A stretch of DNA of 64,000 bases. Origin: Scytalidium lignicola (lineage: Eukaryota; Ascomycota; Leotiomycetes). The stretch lies in contig NCSJ02000014.1 of the NCBI GenBank assembly GCA_002812745.2, positions 186,001 to 250,000 of the forward strand, given 5' to 3'. The translations under genes were made by a program, and so were the position numbers. Position 1 is the first letter of the stretch; each line of letters starts with the position of its first letter. Under the pieces are notes generated by a model, which did not search any database, was not told where the DNA came from, and saw nothing but the letters and a program-made list of their open reading frames with translations. This document shows positions 1 to 10,513 of the stretch, one piece after another.

Positions 1-254
1 TCGCCCTCGAATACTGGTTGTCGATTATGGTTAGCATATTGGCCATAATTGAAGAATGATTTCGTAATCTCATCCAGCGTCTTGATAGCTCCGACGATAT
101 AGTCAAAGCCATAGATGCACTGCTCTTCGGGAATCCAGCCATCGAGCGTGTCGCAATAAAGCCTCTCGCCCTCCTCCACTTGAGAGATGATTCTGAAGGC
201 GACGTTCCCAGACCTCAAACACCCATCCATACCCTCTTCAATGTTCGCGACCAT
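1..254 (-). CDS. 5' end of an unidentified protein-coding gene (partial)
   Basis: Reading the minus strand from an ATG at 252-254 gives an uninterrupted frame of 84 codons that leaves the window at position 1. It encodes an acidic, mixed-composition peptide starting MVANIEEGMDGCLRSGNVAF and containing DTLDGWIPEEQCIYGFDYIV. The frame is also open for about 16 codons upstream of this ATG, so an earlier exon is possible: an ATGCCT followed by a GTAAGT donor lies near 318-327, but no clean in-frame acceptor joins it. I do not recognise the family. The gene would be divergent from the dioxygenase gene that begins 832 bases away. Codon use and the lack of stops favour a real gene, but the start is uncertain. 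Confidence 0.5.
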   Translation of the reverse strand, partial: MVANIEEGMDGCLRSGNVAFRIISQVEEGERLYCDTLDGWIPEEQCIYGFDYIVGAIKTLDEITKSFFNYGQYANHNRQPVFEG

Positions 255-1085
255 ACTGATTTGCCCCAGCGACTTTTCTTTGTGCGAAAGGTTGACAATG
301 TGACAAGAAGTGCGACTTACAAGGCATCTTGGTTGGTTTAAAGAGTAAATAAAGTGGCCTGGTGTACAGTGTATAGCTCTTTCCAAGTGAGATATGTCAA
401 GCTGCCACAGTCGCTGTGTGCCAAACTGGAAAGTTTAGGAGGAGGTGGGGTTAGAATTTCTAGATCGTGTGAGCGGGAAGGAACGACCCGAATATTTCTG
501 GCAGTCACAATGGCCGAGTGTAAATGAAGACTTTTGAGATGAGATGAAAATATATGGCTACAGCTTCAAACACCATTCATGGAATCGCCAAGTGAGAATT
601 GTGGGAGGAATTGAGGGAGAATAAGGCTGAAATAGGGTTGAAAGTGAACTCGGAATGTCGCAAAAGGTGGCCGATCCTCCAGAGCTTGAGCTCTAGCGCT
701 AGTCCGCATTGAGAAAGAAGCCGCAAGCATCAGACACTAAATGCGGGAACGCTAAACCTTGTTGGAATACATGTTTATGTAATAAAATTCACGTGATTAA
801 ACCTCCATAGAGAATATTAAGTGAGAAAAAGGAAAGAATTAAGCTTAGCAGAGATCAACATCGATAAAATATTAGTAATGGATGTTTAGATGAAGATGTA
901 TTTGCCTAGTCAGAAATTGCAAATCGCCAAGTCGGAAGGAAGGCCCAGGGCATTCATTTATCGAGATCGATAAGCCCTTATCATCCCACCACCGACCGTA
1001 AGTTACGGAGGAGAGCTTCCCCTGAGCAGCTTCCTTATATCTCATTATTCGATTTCCCTGAAATCTATATCATTATATAACAGCA
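255..1085. other. Intergenic region between two divergent genes
   Basis: No supported gene. It would hold the promoters of the partial gene to the left and the dioxygenase to the right. GATA-type TGATAA/TTATCA sequences occur near 970-980, and an AT-rich stretch lies at 770-900. No other structure was seen. Confidence 0.5.
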
Positions 1086-2367
1086 ATGCCATCGTCTGTG
1101 AGCGGTGACCGCGGTCGTATTCCAGTAATCGACATATCTGGGTCTGCTCCTGAGGCACAAGTGGCGAAGGATCTGGTTGAGGCAGCAGCCACGTACGGTT
1201 TCGTTTATGTCAAAAACGAAGGCAAAGATATCCCGGTCGACGCAATTAACAATGCCTTTAAGTTGGTAGGATATTCTTTATTGAACATATGAACATTCAA
1301 TTCTGATTGAAGTAATAGTCTAAGTCGTTTTTCAGCTCTCCGGTAGAAGAGAAGGAGTCATGTAAAATCTCTGAGAATGTACGTATTTGCTCTCTCTCTC
1401 TCCGTTTAATAGTATAGGCTCAAAGCAGGTATAGAATCGAGGCTGGTCAGGAATGCATGGTGAGACTTTAGATAGCAAGCAAAGAGTGAGTGAACTGTAT
1501 CTTTTCCAATGGGCTTCAATTAACTCCGCTGCTAGGTTGGAGACTTCAAAGAGTAAGTCTCACTGAAGCTACCTGTTACTAGGCTCAAGTTCTAATTAAA
1601 CAAGAATCATAAACTTTGGCGAATTCTCGAACGGAAAAGCTCAACAGCCCCTTCCTCCCACCCTAAAAGACCATGAGGGCGAGCTCAACGCCTTCCAAGA
1701 CTATTGTCACAACCTCTGTCTCAAGATATTAACACTATTTGCAATTGGACTTGATGTCGACCCTGCACAGGGCGGTCGGACCTGGTTCTCCTCAAGACAC
1801 TCTCGCGCTCTCGGCCCCTCTGGCTGCACGCTCCGCTTCCTTTACTACCCTTCCATCCAATCCTCCAACGATTTCAATCCCGAAGTCGACGTCCGAGCTG
1901 GTGCTCACTCAGACTATGGTAGCATCACACTTCTCTTCCAGAACCCTGGACAGCCTGGCCTGGAACTCCTCCCTCCAAATACAACCTCTGCTACCTCTCA
2001 AGACTGGTCTCCAGTTTCTGTCACTCCCTCAGGGACAGAAAATGATCCTTTGCCCCCCATTTTAGTTAATATAGGGGATCTATTCAGTAGTTGGACCAAT
2101 AATTTGCTGAAGAGTACGGTTCACAGGGTCGTATTTCCAAAAGAGGCAAAAATTGGTGGAGAGGATCGATATAGTATTGCGTTCTTCTGTCATCCAGTTA
2201 ATAACACTGTCTTGGATCCTGTGCCTAGTGAGCGTGTAAAAACACTCAGTGGGAAAGGAGGCAAGAATGTTGAGGGGATGACGGCCGAGGAACATTTACT
2301 TAGCAGATTGAAGGCTACGTATCTAGATTTGTATACGGATCAAGAAGATGAGAAGGCCACCGCCTAA
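1086..2367 (+). CDS. 2-oxoglutarate/Fe(II)-dependent dioxygenase (isopenicillin N synthase-like)
   Basis: Five exons: 1086-1265, 1325-1378, 1435-1485, 1536-1552 and 1605-2367. All junctions keep the frame and give 354 residues. The N-terminal DIOX_N domain has the typical start RIPVIDIS and the segment SFFSSPVEEKESC. The catalytic 2OG-Fe(II) domain shows the facial triad as HSD (His202, Asp204) and His274 in STVHRVVFP, with the 2-oxoglutarate-binding arginine in RYSIAFF (Arg289). Length and motif order match fungal oxidoreductases of the IPNS/gibberellin-oxidase superfamily. Members hydroxylate, desaturate or cyclise small molecules using O2 and 2-oxoglutarate; the substrate here cannot be deduced. 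No signal peptide, so probably cytosolic. The 17-nt fourth exon is unusually small but is needed to restore GDFKEIINFGEF. The neighbour, PUS4, is convergent, so no pathway context is evident. Confidence 0.88.
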
Positions 2368-2716
2368 GAAGTAGTCTATGAATAATGTTCTCGCTATATA
2401 TGTATTAGGCGCACATCTCATACTGTTAGTAGTGGGCTTTTATGTGAATGCCCAAAATATTATACAAGAAGCGCAAAATGATGATCTAATGCCTTCAGAT
2501 ACAGCGAAGTGGTATCTTTAAGATCCTATAACTCGAACTACCAAAGCCCGTATCTGTTCACTACTTTCCTTCTTAGCAGTTCATATCATGTCCATCTCAG
2601 TAAGTAGGCCGGATCCCCAGCGGAATAGGTGTTGCTCCAGGACCTTCCAGGCGTAGAAAATATGAATAGTTCAGACATGGCCACAGCAGCAGCTCTCCGT
2701 TAGAACACACAGCTGT
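2368..2716. other. Intergenic 3'-to-3' region
   Basis: Separates two convergent genes, the dioxygenase and PUS4. It should hold both 3' UTRs. AT-rich sequence at 2390-2470; nothing else seen. Confidence 0.5.
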
Positions 2717-4112
2717 TCAGGAGCTTTTCTCGCTTTCCTTGACTAGTTCTTCGCTATTGTCCGGCACTGATATCCCCTTAGCATCAGATAGTTTATTCGT
2801 CCCATCCACTTCATCTTGTTGCTGCGTATCATTCTTTGCAGAGTCTTTCTGACCATCTCCAGTTTCCTTGCCTACGGGTCCCCCATTACCGTTGGAAGCG
2901 ACCCAGTCATCAAGCATAGTCTCAACCTTCGGAGCCCAGGTTTCCTCACCTTGCTTTAAATCTTTATACTCAAGACAAGATCCTAATTCAAATTGCCCTT
3001 GTCTTGTTCTAATAAGTTCGGCCATAAGAGCAGCAGAACCTAATGCGGCACCTAAGTCATGGCACAGAGAACGGACATAGAAACCAGAGGTAACAGTCAT
3101 CCGAATTCGAACCGCCGGCGGCCCAAGTCTGAAGAATCCGATTCTATCTTTTGCGGCTCCTCATTCTGCTTAGGTACGGTATTTTCGGATCCTTCCGGAG
3201 GGGCCAGTCCGCCAGACATTATAGGTTCTTGTTCAGATAAAGAGGATTTCCTATGCTTGGGGGTCGGCTGCTCAATAACCAGGTCATCTTGCTCCTCACT
3301 TAATTTTCGCTTCTTCTGGTCAGAACTTTCCAGCGCTNGTTTTTCATGCTCTGCTTCCTTCTCCATTTTCAATGGTTTCGTCTTCTCATCCTCCTGGTTC
3401 CATAACTTCTCCGCAACGTTTATTTCGGCATGTCCGGCTTCTTCCGTAGGTGCTTTATGCAGATGTGTACCAGGTTCCATCCATTCCACAATTTCCAGCT
3501 CGAGCACTTCAACTGGTCTCCGCTCGATCTCCCGGGGGATTTCCTTTCCTTCACGAGCATATTCGTACAATGGCTTTCCATTCATCTTTAGAGCGGAATA
3601 AAGAGGGGGTAATTGCATAAATTTCCCTCGGAATTTGCTCAATGCGTTCTCCACCAAACTCCTTGTGATATGCTGATACGGAGCTTTCTTCAACACCTTT
3701 CCTACACGATCGTATGTATCCGTCTCGGCTCCAAACAATACAACGGCTTCGTATTCCTTCGTACACAACAAGAAATTATTAAGTTCTTTCGTACCCTTTC
3801 CCACTCCCAGAATCAGCACGCCCGTAGCCAATGGGTCCAATGTTCCTCCATGACCGATTTTCACCTCTATCTTCTTTTCTCTGCGTCTTCTTCTTTGATT
3901 ATGTGACTCCCGATCACGAGCATTCTTCGCTGCTTGGATCCAAGGAGCGAAAGCTCGAGAAGGAGTAAAATGTTGCTGAAGGTCTCGGATTACTTGGGCG
4001 GAGGAGATTCCAGATGGTTTATTCACGGCTGAGATGAGTTAGTCGATTGTTTCTTGAATTGAAGCAGAACTGGCTTACCAAAGACGCCCTCAAGAACCTT
4101 TCCTTTAGTCAT
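2717..4112 (-). CDS. PUS4: tRNA pseudouridine-55 synthase, TruB/Pus4 family, with an apparent 1-nt frameshift
   Basis: The start is ATG at 4110-4112. Exon 1 (4079-4112) is spliced across a 50-nt intron (4029-4078) to the main exon beginning at 4028, giving MTKGKVLEGVFAVNKPSG. The TruB catalytic motif is clear at GHGGTLDPLATGV, with the nucleophile Asp near residue 76. The fungal protein has a charged insertion before the last catalytic segment. The upstream frame then stops at 3097, while the conserved end (MTVTSGFYVRSLCHDLG, then a low-complexity tail) continues in a second frame from 3100 to 2717. Adding one base in the GGGCCGCCGGCGG stretch near 3110-3120 would rejoin the frames, and I found no intron with proper donor, acceptor and phase that does so. 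The family makes the T-loop pseudouridine of cytosolic and mitochondrial tRNAs. The frameshift is probably an assembly error, since an N lies in the same exon at 3338, but a real mutation is not excluded. Confidence 0.85.
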
Positions 4113-4486
4113 CCTCCAGAAGTGAGGAACCGACATTCGATGTTTTGAGGATAGAAGAATAATTGAGATAACGGCCCCTTCCCTTCTCCTACTGCAAGAT
4201 TCGCAGCCGAGAAGCTTTTCGAGGTCTCAACTTATCTTAAACTCTCAGCCTTGCGTTGATGCCTCAAATTCAAGTCCCAAACTTAAACCACTTTAATTAA
4301 TCTTCGGTATTGGTGGACGCGTGAACCTTCCGAAGGGGTGCTTCCGTCGCGGGGCGCCTCATGCAACTCAACGAGTTACGACATATTTTACGATTTTGAA
4401 TAGAACGTACCTTTCTTTATCTCCGACGCATTTGGCTCCCTAGCGATAAATATACCCTTTTCTATGGTCTCGACCAATTCAACTCA
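4113..4486. promoter_or_regulatory. Shared divergent promoter region of PUS4 and the RFTS-domain gene
   Basis: The 374 bases lie between two head-to-head start codons and must hold both promoters and 5' UTRs. No strong TATA box was seen; TA-rich sequence lies at 4445-4455. Assignment rests on position only. Confidence 0.4.
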
Positions 4487-6485
4487 ATGGCAGGCCGTCG
4501 GAGACGCTTTTCGACTATTTCAGTCGAAGGTGAGGGCGAGGCTCCACCAATCCACTACGTCAATGAAAGTTCTGTCTTGAAATCTGTGGCAAAGGTCCCT
4601 AACCCCGATGACTGGCCTTGCTTTTTGTTAGAAGATGCCGTTGTATACTGGAAGGATGGGGAGACATTAGGAAATATTCTTGACGCTGAGCTCCAAGGCA
4701 CCTACATGGTGCGAGGAAGGCTTGAGGTAGAGAAGGAAAATCGCAAATACCGTAAGTCCTGAAATATAACTTGTATTGTATTGCTACTAACTGTAGATAG
4801 TTCTAAATAAGAAAGCGCAATCTACGTATATCGAAATTAGAGAAAGCCAGGCGTATTCCATCGGTTATGGACCAACCACTATATGGGCTTCTGGGAAGTC
4901 GGGTTGGTTTGAGATTCGACCAGCGCCTGCATATCAGGATATTTATAACAGGATTCTCGAGGGAATCGATATATACTATGCAGTTATTGAGGCTTACGAA
5001 GAGTTAGAGCATGTACCAAGGCGCAAAGGTTACAGGAATATACTCACTGTTGATGAGATTCTCTTAAAGGTTTGTGAGATACTTTTCTTAGTATGAGATC
5101 AATTTCTGACGGTATTGGCAGTATGCTATGAAAGATGGTACAGGCCTCACTCGATCTGAAGTCATTGAGCGCATCCAATCACATGCTTCATTTCTCCTTA
5201 CACATATGAGGAAGGAAAAACTAGTAAACTTTGAGAACACCGGATTTTACAAGTGGTTAAAGATTCGATGTCCAGTCAGTAGTCAAACTATCCATAGCAC
5301 CACATAATTACTGATTTTGACCAGGAAATTTACCAACGGCTACAAAGACAACCTTTAATATTAGCACCGGGGGTCATGAATCAAGCTCGGAAAGGCACCT
5401 CTCCTACACCTGCTTCACCATCTCCAGAAACACCCCTTACAGAACGCCTGTCAACTCCGCCCATACCAGAGCCTCAAGATTTAAGTGTCACCGGCATCAT
5501 AGTTAATTTCATCCTCGAGGCAGACAGAAGTGGCCAACGTAAGAGACATGCCATGCGCATTGGCCCTCTTAGCACTTCATTATACTGCACCTATAAGCTT
5601 CCAAGCAGAGTTATTGCACAGTCAATTATACGAAAACGGGCACAGGAAATTCTAGATGCCCTAGACAACTCTTGGAAGACCACTCCTATATATGCGGAAC
5701 TGACGGAAATTACGCGCCAGTCGTTGCAAGCAGATGTCTCCCAGCAAGACATAGACGTCAAGGATCTCGTGAAACGAGAGAAACGGGTCATCGGTTCCAC
5801 AAACAAGCTGTCAACAGTCGAACGCAATCCAAGGAAAGCAAAGGCATCTCCACAACCTCATTCCTCGAAATCCTTGCCCCTTCTCCATCCAGCTCGCAAG
5901 ACAGGCGGCAAGGTTGCCTCCCTACGGCTGGTATCATCCCCTCTCCATCCAGATAATTTAGGCACAGACAGTACATCATCCGACGAAGATATCAGTCACG
6001 CCCGAAAACGGCGAAAACCATCCACGCTCTCGAGCGATGAAGACGACGGCGCTCAACAACCTCCACCATATGACAGCAAAACTTCAACCAACATATTACC
6101 CTCAGAAGACGACGACCCATCCAAAACTTCCAGAAAGCAAGAATCCGAAGCCCTGACCCTAACTTCCACGTTCTTACCTTCTCTTGTACCCACCGGTCCA
6201 AACGGCACATGGACCTGTTCAGAGCCCAACTGCAACGCAGTAATCCGCGCAGCTCACACCCCCGATGGCAAGCGCGAGATCCAAGACCACTTTCTCCACC
6301 ACGCGAGACTCCTAGCTCAGGTATCGCGTGAGACGCTGGTCAAAAAGGAGAGCATTGCCAGCAGACTTCCAGTCAACCACCTCCTAGAGAAGTTAAAGAA
6401 TCTAGGCAGAGAAGTGGCCGAGCCGCCAGCGAGTATTAATGGGAGGATAGTGCCGCAGCCTATCAAGAGGGAAACGACAGCCTGA
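4487..6485 (+). CDS. RFTS-domain protein, candidate DIM-7/Raf2-type heterochromatin factor
   Basis: Four exons: 4487-4751, 4801-5069, 5122-5274 and 5325-6485, all frame-keeping, giving 615 residues. Residues of about 15-190 resemble the replication-foci targeting (RFTS) domain of DNMT1: it has the LEDAVVYWKDGE hairpin and the GWFEIRPAPAYQDIYNRILE helix. A winged-helix-like segment follows (DEILLKYAMKDGTGLTRSEV). The C-terminal half is basic and disordered with acidic serine patches. It ends in a C2H2-like finger with Cys527, Cys532, His551 and His555. There is no DNA methyltransferase catalytic domain. In fungi, RFTS plus a zinc finger without a methyltransferase is the arrangement of Raf2 of the S. 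pombe CLRC ubiquitin ligase and of N. crassa DIM-7, which bring the H3K9 methyltransferase to heterochromatin. The orthology is inference; the RFTS call is more certain. Confidence 0.75.
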
Positions 6486-8395
6486 AGAGTCAAAAATCTT
6501 CAGTAAATCTTTGAACCGAGCTTTTTCTTCTTCTTCCTGTTTTGTTTTATATAGACAGGGGCAGAAGTTAAGGTTTTTTGAAATCATTCTTTTGTAAATT
6601 GCATGGGGCTTCAGGGTTTATTCTCTTCATTATACCCACAATTGGATCAATTAATGCTTGCAAGGGATGAAAGGGGGGGGGGGGGTTTAGGACCAATCAC
6701 GAAGAGCAACTAATTCTCTCTCTCTTTTTATTATTATTATTATTATTAATGACGGCTGGATACGTATATATAAGATGGTGTATGGTACCTATTTGGGATA
6801 AGGGGAACCGGATTGTAACCCTTTTTTTCTTCCAGCGGCGTTTTCGGGGACAATGAGGGGTTTTGGTGTTTTTCTTTTTCTCTCTCATTTCTCCCACGAT
6901 TTCATGGGATTAGATAAATTAGGCGAAAATGCGTATTATATACCTGGGAACAATGGTCATGGGTCATCAGATCAAAAACGCATGAAATGCGAAAACATAC
7001 CAGCGGTTAGGGAGGAAGGAAGGGGCGTCCAGGAGGAGGGGGGGACATGGATAGATAGATTAGTGATATATAACTATAAAAGTTAGTATGAAAAGAGTAC
7101 AGTAGAGCACCAAGAGTCATTAAGTGTAACACGTCAGATTTGAGAGATTTACTTCCATGAGGACTGTAATGTTCTACTCTCACAGCACAAATTCGCATTT
7201 TGAGGTTCCATGTAAATAAACTGTATTCAATTCATTTCTAGCGTTTCTATCAAACGCTCCCACGTCATGGCATGAGAAAACATACATAAAACGTGAGTCG
7301 AATTTTATGCCAAACGTACGCCATGGTATCATTAAAGGGGAAGCAGAGAGACACACTGAACGACGCAATGAGAGAAATAGAGAGAGAAAGAGAGAGAGAG
7401 AGAGCATAAAAGAGAGATTGACCTCAGCCTATCCTAAAAGACTGGTGTGGGGGTAGTTGCAATGGAGGTTTTGGGGGGTAAAGGGGGGTTTTGACGGACG
7501 CGGAGTAACACAGCACATATAAACACGCACATAACACACAATGCACATAACAACTTTAGCACAAACACACTTTGCTCTAGCCCAATGGGCAGCGGGCTGT
7601 AATAACACGAAAAAGAGCTCCGATAAAAGCATTCCAGAAACACCAGGTAATGTTGAAAGAATAATAAATGATGTTCAACGCCCTTTGCTACTATGCACAT
7701 GATATGATGGTATGATATNAAAAAAAAAAATGTTGACAGGGACTGTGACAGTCAAAACTGGTGAGACAAGTAAAGAGACTAGAGAAAGCATTGTGTTGAC
7801 AAGTACGAGGCGCTCGAGATATGCCCACAAGTCGACATGATTCAACCTGCGCCAGGATTGCATTCATAGCTTTGATAATAGTGATTGATACTCTGACAGC
7901 TAATGGACGACACGGTGAAGCTTCTGACTGANTTTTGGCCAAAATCTTATGATGGTGATTATACTGATGTTAATGATGTGGAAAACTGGAGGAAAGTTGC
8001 TTCCCAGCTGAGGGGTAATCTCGACGCGGACACCGGAGGAGCGCAAAAAAAAAAAAATGCTTTGCTAAGCCTTTGAACCGTCCCACAAAACCACACACTC
8101 CGATATTGAAATCCTTAAATCCCCAAGATGGTTGACCGATACATAAACGTAGATATTGACATCGAATTAATGACAGCGTGAATATTCCACCCGTCGTTCC
8201 CGTTCCCGTCGTCTTCATGGACTTTTTCCCTTCGTCCTTCATTTTTCTGTGCTTTATAGGTGATGCTAGCCTCGTTATTGTTATTGGCGTGCGCCCTAGC
8301 ATAAATGTCTCCTTTTGTTGCTTCTTTCCATTTTTTTCCCTTTCCCTTTTCCACGATGGAAACAGTTATGATGAGCAGATAATACTGCATCACAG
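6486..8395. other. Convergent intergenic region with simple repeats
   Basis: It lies between the stop codons of the RFTS gene and the MYND gene. No frame shows coding character. It contains a run of 13 G at 6673-6685, a TTA/ATT repeat at about 6728-6748, a GA-rich run at 7369-7404, and two single Ns beside homopolymers (7719, 7932). Several ORFs of 60-110 codons overlap on both strands and read through low-complexity sequence, so I treat them as spurious. Part of it will be the two 3' UTRs. Confidence 0.5.
6673..6685. repeat. Poly-G run
   Basis: Thirteen consecutive G bases in the non-coding 3' region. Such runs are often miscounted in assemblies. Confidence 0.9.
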
Positions 8396-10513
8396 CTACA
8401 CAGCAGTACCTATAGAAGACGAACCCACATGATGTTGTGGCATGCCTTCCTGCAAAGCTTGGTCGTTCTGTTGAGTTGCAGCAACACACCAGTGTCTATG
8501 GAATACCCATGCGCTCTTCTGACATTCTTTGCTGCAATACTTGGTCCTCCTGCACCGTCTGCACTTGGCGAACTGTCTTGTATATTCCTCCCACTTCCCA
8601 CATTGGTAATAAGCGCATTGCCGAATGCCACCTCTCGAATCATCCTTCCTGCACAAGTTTCTCATTACCACTCCAGCCCAGTATTGCATATCCGATGAGT
8701 GGTGCCGTACGGTGAATTTCTCAACCAATGGGAAGATATTGAAGTCGTCTGGAAGAAGATATTCCTCCTCCTGCTCATCGTTGTTGTTGTTGTCGTCCTC
8801 CTCTTCTTCTTCCTGGTGACATGCTGAAGCTTCCGAGGACGTAGAACTTACCGAGGAATGGTTATGACGGGAGTGAGATGTGGAAGATGTGTCGTAGTAT
8901 TTGTCGAGGAGACGGAGTTCGTCGCCAATTTTAAGTTTTGGGACCAAATGCGAGTGTTGGAAGTAGGAGCGGAGATTGCAGTATTTTGAGACATAGGCGA
9001 GCAACTGAAGGGACATGAGTACATCTTCATCTCGTGGCATGGAAGCCAGGACTTGAGCGTTTGCAGGTGTCGGACGGTCCAGGAGGTATCTGGGGATCGA
9101 ATTCATGGAAATAGCGGGCGGGGTATTAGCGATCGTTTGGGGTGTGGGAGAGATCCCCATTGTTGGACCGGTTGGAGTAGGAGTATCATTGATCATGCTG
9201 CTCTCGAGTGGCGAGCGGTGGGTGATGTTAAATGTGCCCGTGGCATCCTGAGCTTCGGAAACGGTTGGTGTCGTCAATCCCAATGGTGTCTCGACTGCTG
9301 CGAGCATGCTATCAGCCTCCTCAATGTTCACATCTCGAATGCCCACATCCGATTGCATGGCCGAGTGATCGCCTGCGATATCTGGGTCTCCGCCGGACTC
9401 ATCTGATGCGACACTGTCCACGTTTGTATCCTCCAGATCGCCAGCGGTCGATTGCTGATGTCGGATGGATGGTCGTCTGCGCGCGCGGCTCGAGGACGGG
9501 CCTGGTATGGATGTAGGGCGAGTCGTCATGGCCGATGATCGCATCTGAACCGGAGGAAGAGGCGTGGTGGGTGATTCGGGCAGGGATGTGGCACCGGTAT
9601 GGAATCCCGAGACCATGGAAGGAAGACGGTCCACATCGCGGACGGGTCTCAAATTGAAGCCATCGGTTGTATCCATGGAGGGCACGGCACTCGCCAGCGG
9701 CTGGATGTGATGTCGGGGTTGGGGCATGAGATTATTTGGGCGGGCTTCTGGGCTTCGGCTACTGTGATTATGGTGATGATGATGAATATGATGGTTATGA
9801 TGGTGTCGATGTGGGGCGAAAGTGGTACGTTCGGGTGGAGAGGTGAGTGGGAACTGCAGACCCGTCGAGGCAGCATCCATTCTGCTGGTGGTTGTGGATG
9901 CCGTCGCAAGAGAAGAAGAAGAAGGATGTGGATAATTTGCAGCGATGTCGAGCGATGGCGGAGGGGCCTGGCGTCGAGAGGCTCGATAGTCGGCATCAAA
10001 TCGAGATGGACGATTTGTGAAAGAAGCCGCTGCCTTGTGAGCAGAGCGGTGATCGCCCGAGCGCAAACCATCCTGCAGACGCCGTTCTTGCAAAGCTTTA
10101 GCCTTGGCCTCCTCGGCCTTCTCGCGACATCGATCGACGACCTTGATGTAGTTGTCGAGGATGGTTGCGATGACGGGAACCATATCCGCCTCTACCACGC
10201 GGGTTCGCACGTTCTCCGAACCGCGGACGCCGATATTCACGACACACTGGAATGCCAGATTCCACTTCCACATATCCATCAAATCCTTGCTGCGGCCGGC
10301 CTTGAGAAGGCAGACCAGGCGCTCGATGCCGCCATCGACGGTCAAGATGTCCCTGATACGGGCGGAGGAGGTGGTGAGATAGGAGAGGTGGTTGAGCGAA
10401 TTGATCAGAGGTAGAGTGGAGGTGCAATCGAGGGCTCGACGATCATAGAGGGCGGTGGTGATGCCCACCGAGGCCTTGTTGACATTGGGGATGCTGAAGT
10501 TGACTTCCCTCAT
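8396..10513 (-). CDS. samB: MYND-type zinc finger protein SamB / Mub1 homologue
   Basis: A single uninterrupted exon of 705 residues starting at ATG 10511-10513. The N-terminal 140 residues are helical and armadillo-like (ALYDRRALDCTSTLPLINSL, then GGIERLVCLLKAG), as in SamB of Aspergillus and Mub1 of yeast. A long disordered middle follows, with a histidine-rich tract near residue 235 and many Ser/Pro/Thr residues. A MYND finger occupies residues 633-676, with CAYYQC, CRRC, YCSKEC and HRHWC supplying the Zn ligands. Mub1 partners the ubiquitin ligase Ubr2 and Rad6 to turn over the proteasome-gene activator Rpn4; A. nidulans SamB affects septation and polarity. Length and domain order fit the family. 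The 3' end contains an acidic Asp/Glu/Asn run (DDNNNNDEQEEE). The long upstream region suggests a large 5' UTR or promoter. Confidence 0.92.
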   Translation of the reverse strand: MREVNFSIPNVNKASVGITTALYDRRALDCTSTLPLINSLNHLSYLTTSSARIRDILTVDGGIERLVCLLKAGRSKDLMDMWKWNLAFQCVVNIGVRGSENVRTRVVEADMVPVIATILDNYIKVVDRCREKAEEAKAKALQERRLQDGLRSGDHRSAHKAAASFTNRPSRFDADYRASRRQAPPPSLDIAANYPHPSSSSLATASTTTSRMDAASTGLQFPLTSPPERTTFAPHRHHHNHHIHHHHHNHSSRSPEARPNNLMPQPRHHIQPLASAVPSMDTTDGFNLRPVRDVDRLPSMVSGFHTGATSLPESPTTPLPPVQMRSSAMTTRPTSIPGPSSSRARRRPSIRHQQSTAGDLEDTNVDSVASDESGGDPDIAGDHSAMQSDVGIRDVNIEEADSMLAAVETPLGLTTPTVSEAQDATGTFNITHRSPLESSMINDTPTPTGPTMGISPTPQTIANTPPAISMNSIPRYLLDRPTPANAQVLASMPRDEDVLMSLQLLAYVSKYCNLRSYFQHSHLVPKLKIGDELRLLDKYYDTSSTSHSRHNHSSVSSTSSEASACHQEEEEEDDNNNNDEQEEEYLLPDDFNIFPLVEKFTVRHHSSDMQYWAGVVMRNLCRKDDSRGGIRQCAYYQCGKWEEYTRQFAKCRRCRRTKYCSKECQKSAWVFHRHWCVAATQQNDQALQEGMPQHHVGSSSIGTAV

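Noticed and set aside
3110..3170. Intron as the explanation for the PUS4 frame change
   Set aside because: The only usable donor (GTACCT) is in phase 0, and no acceptor before the conserved TSGFYV segment restores the needed frame.
9599..10414. 271-codon plus-strand ORF opposite samB
   Set aside because: Its low-complexity Met/Val/Arg-rich sequence is the complement of the His-rich and disordered part of SamB.
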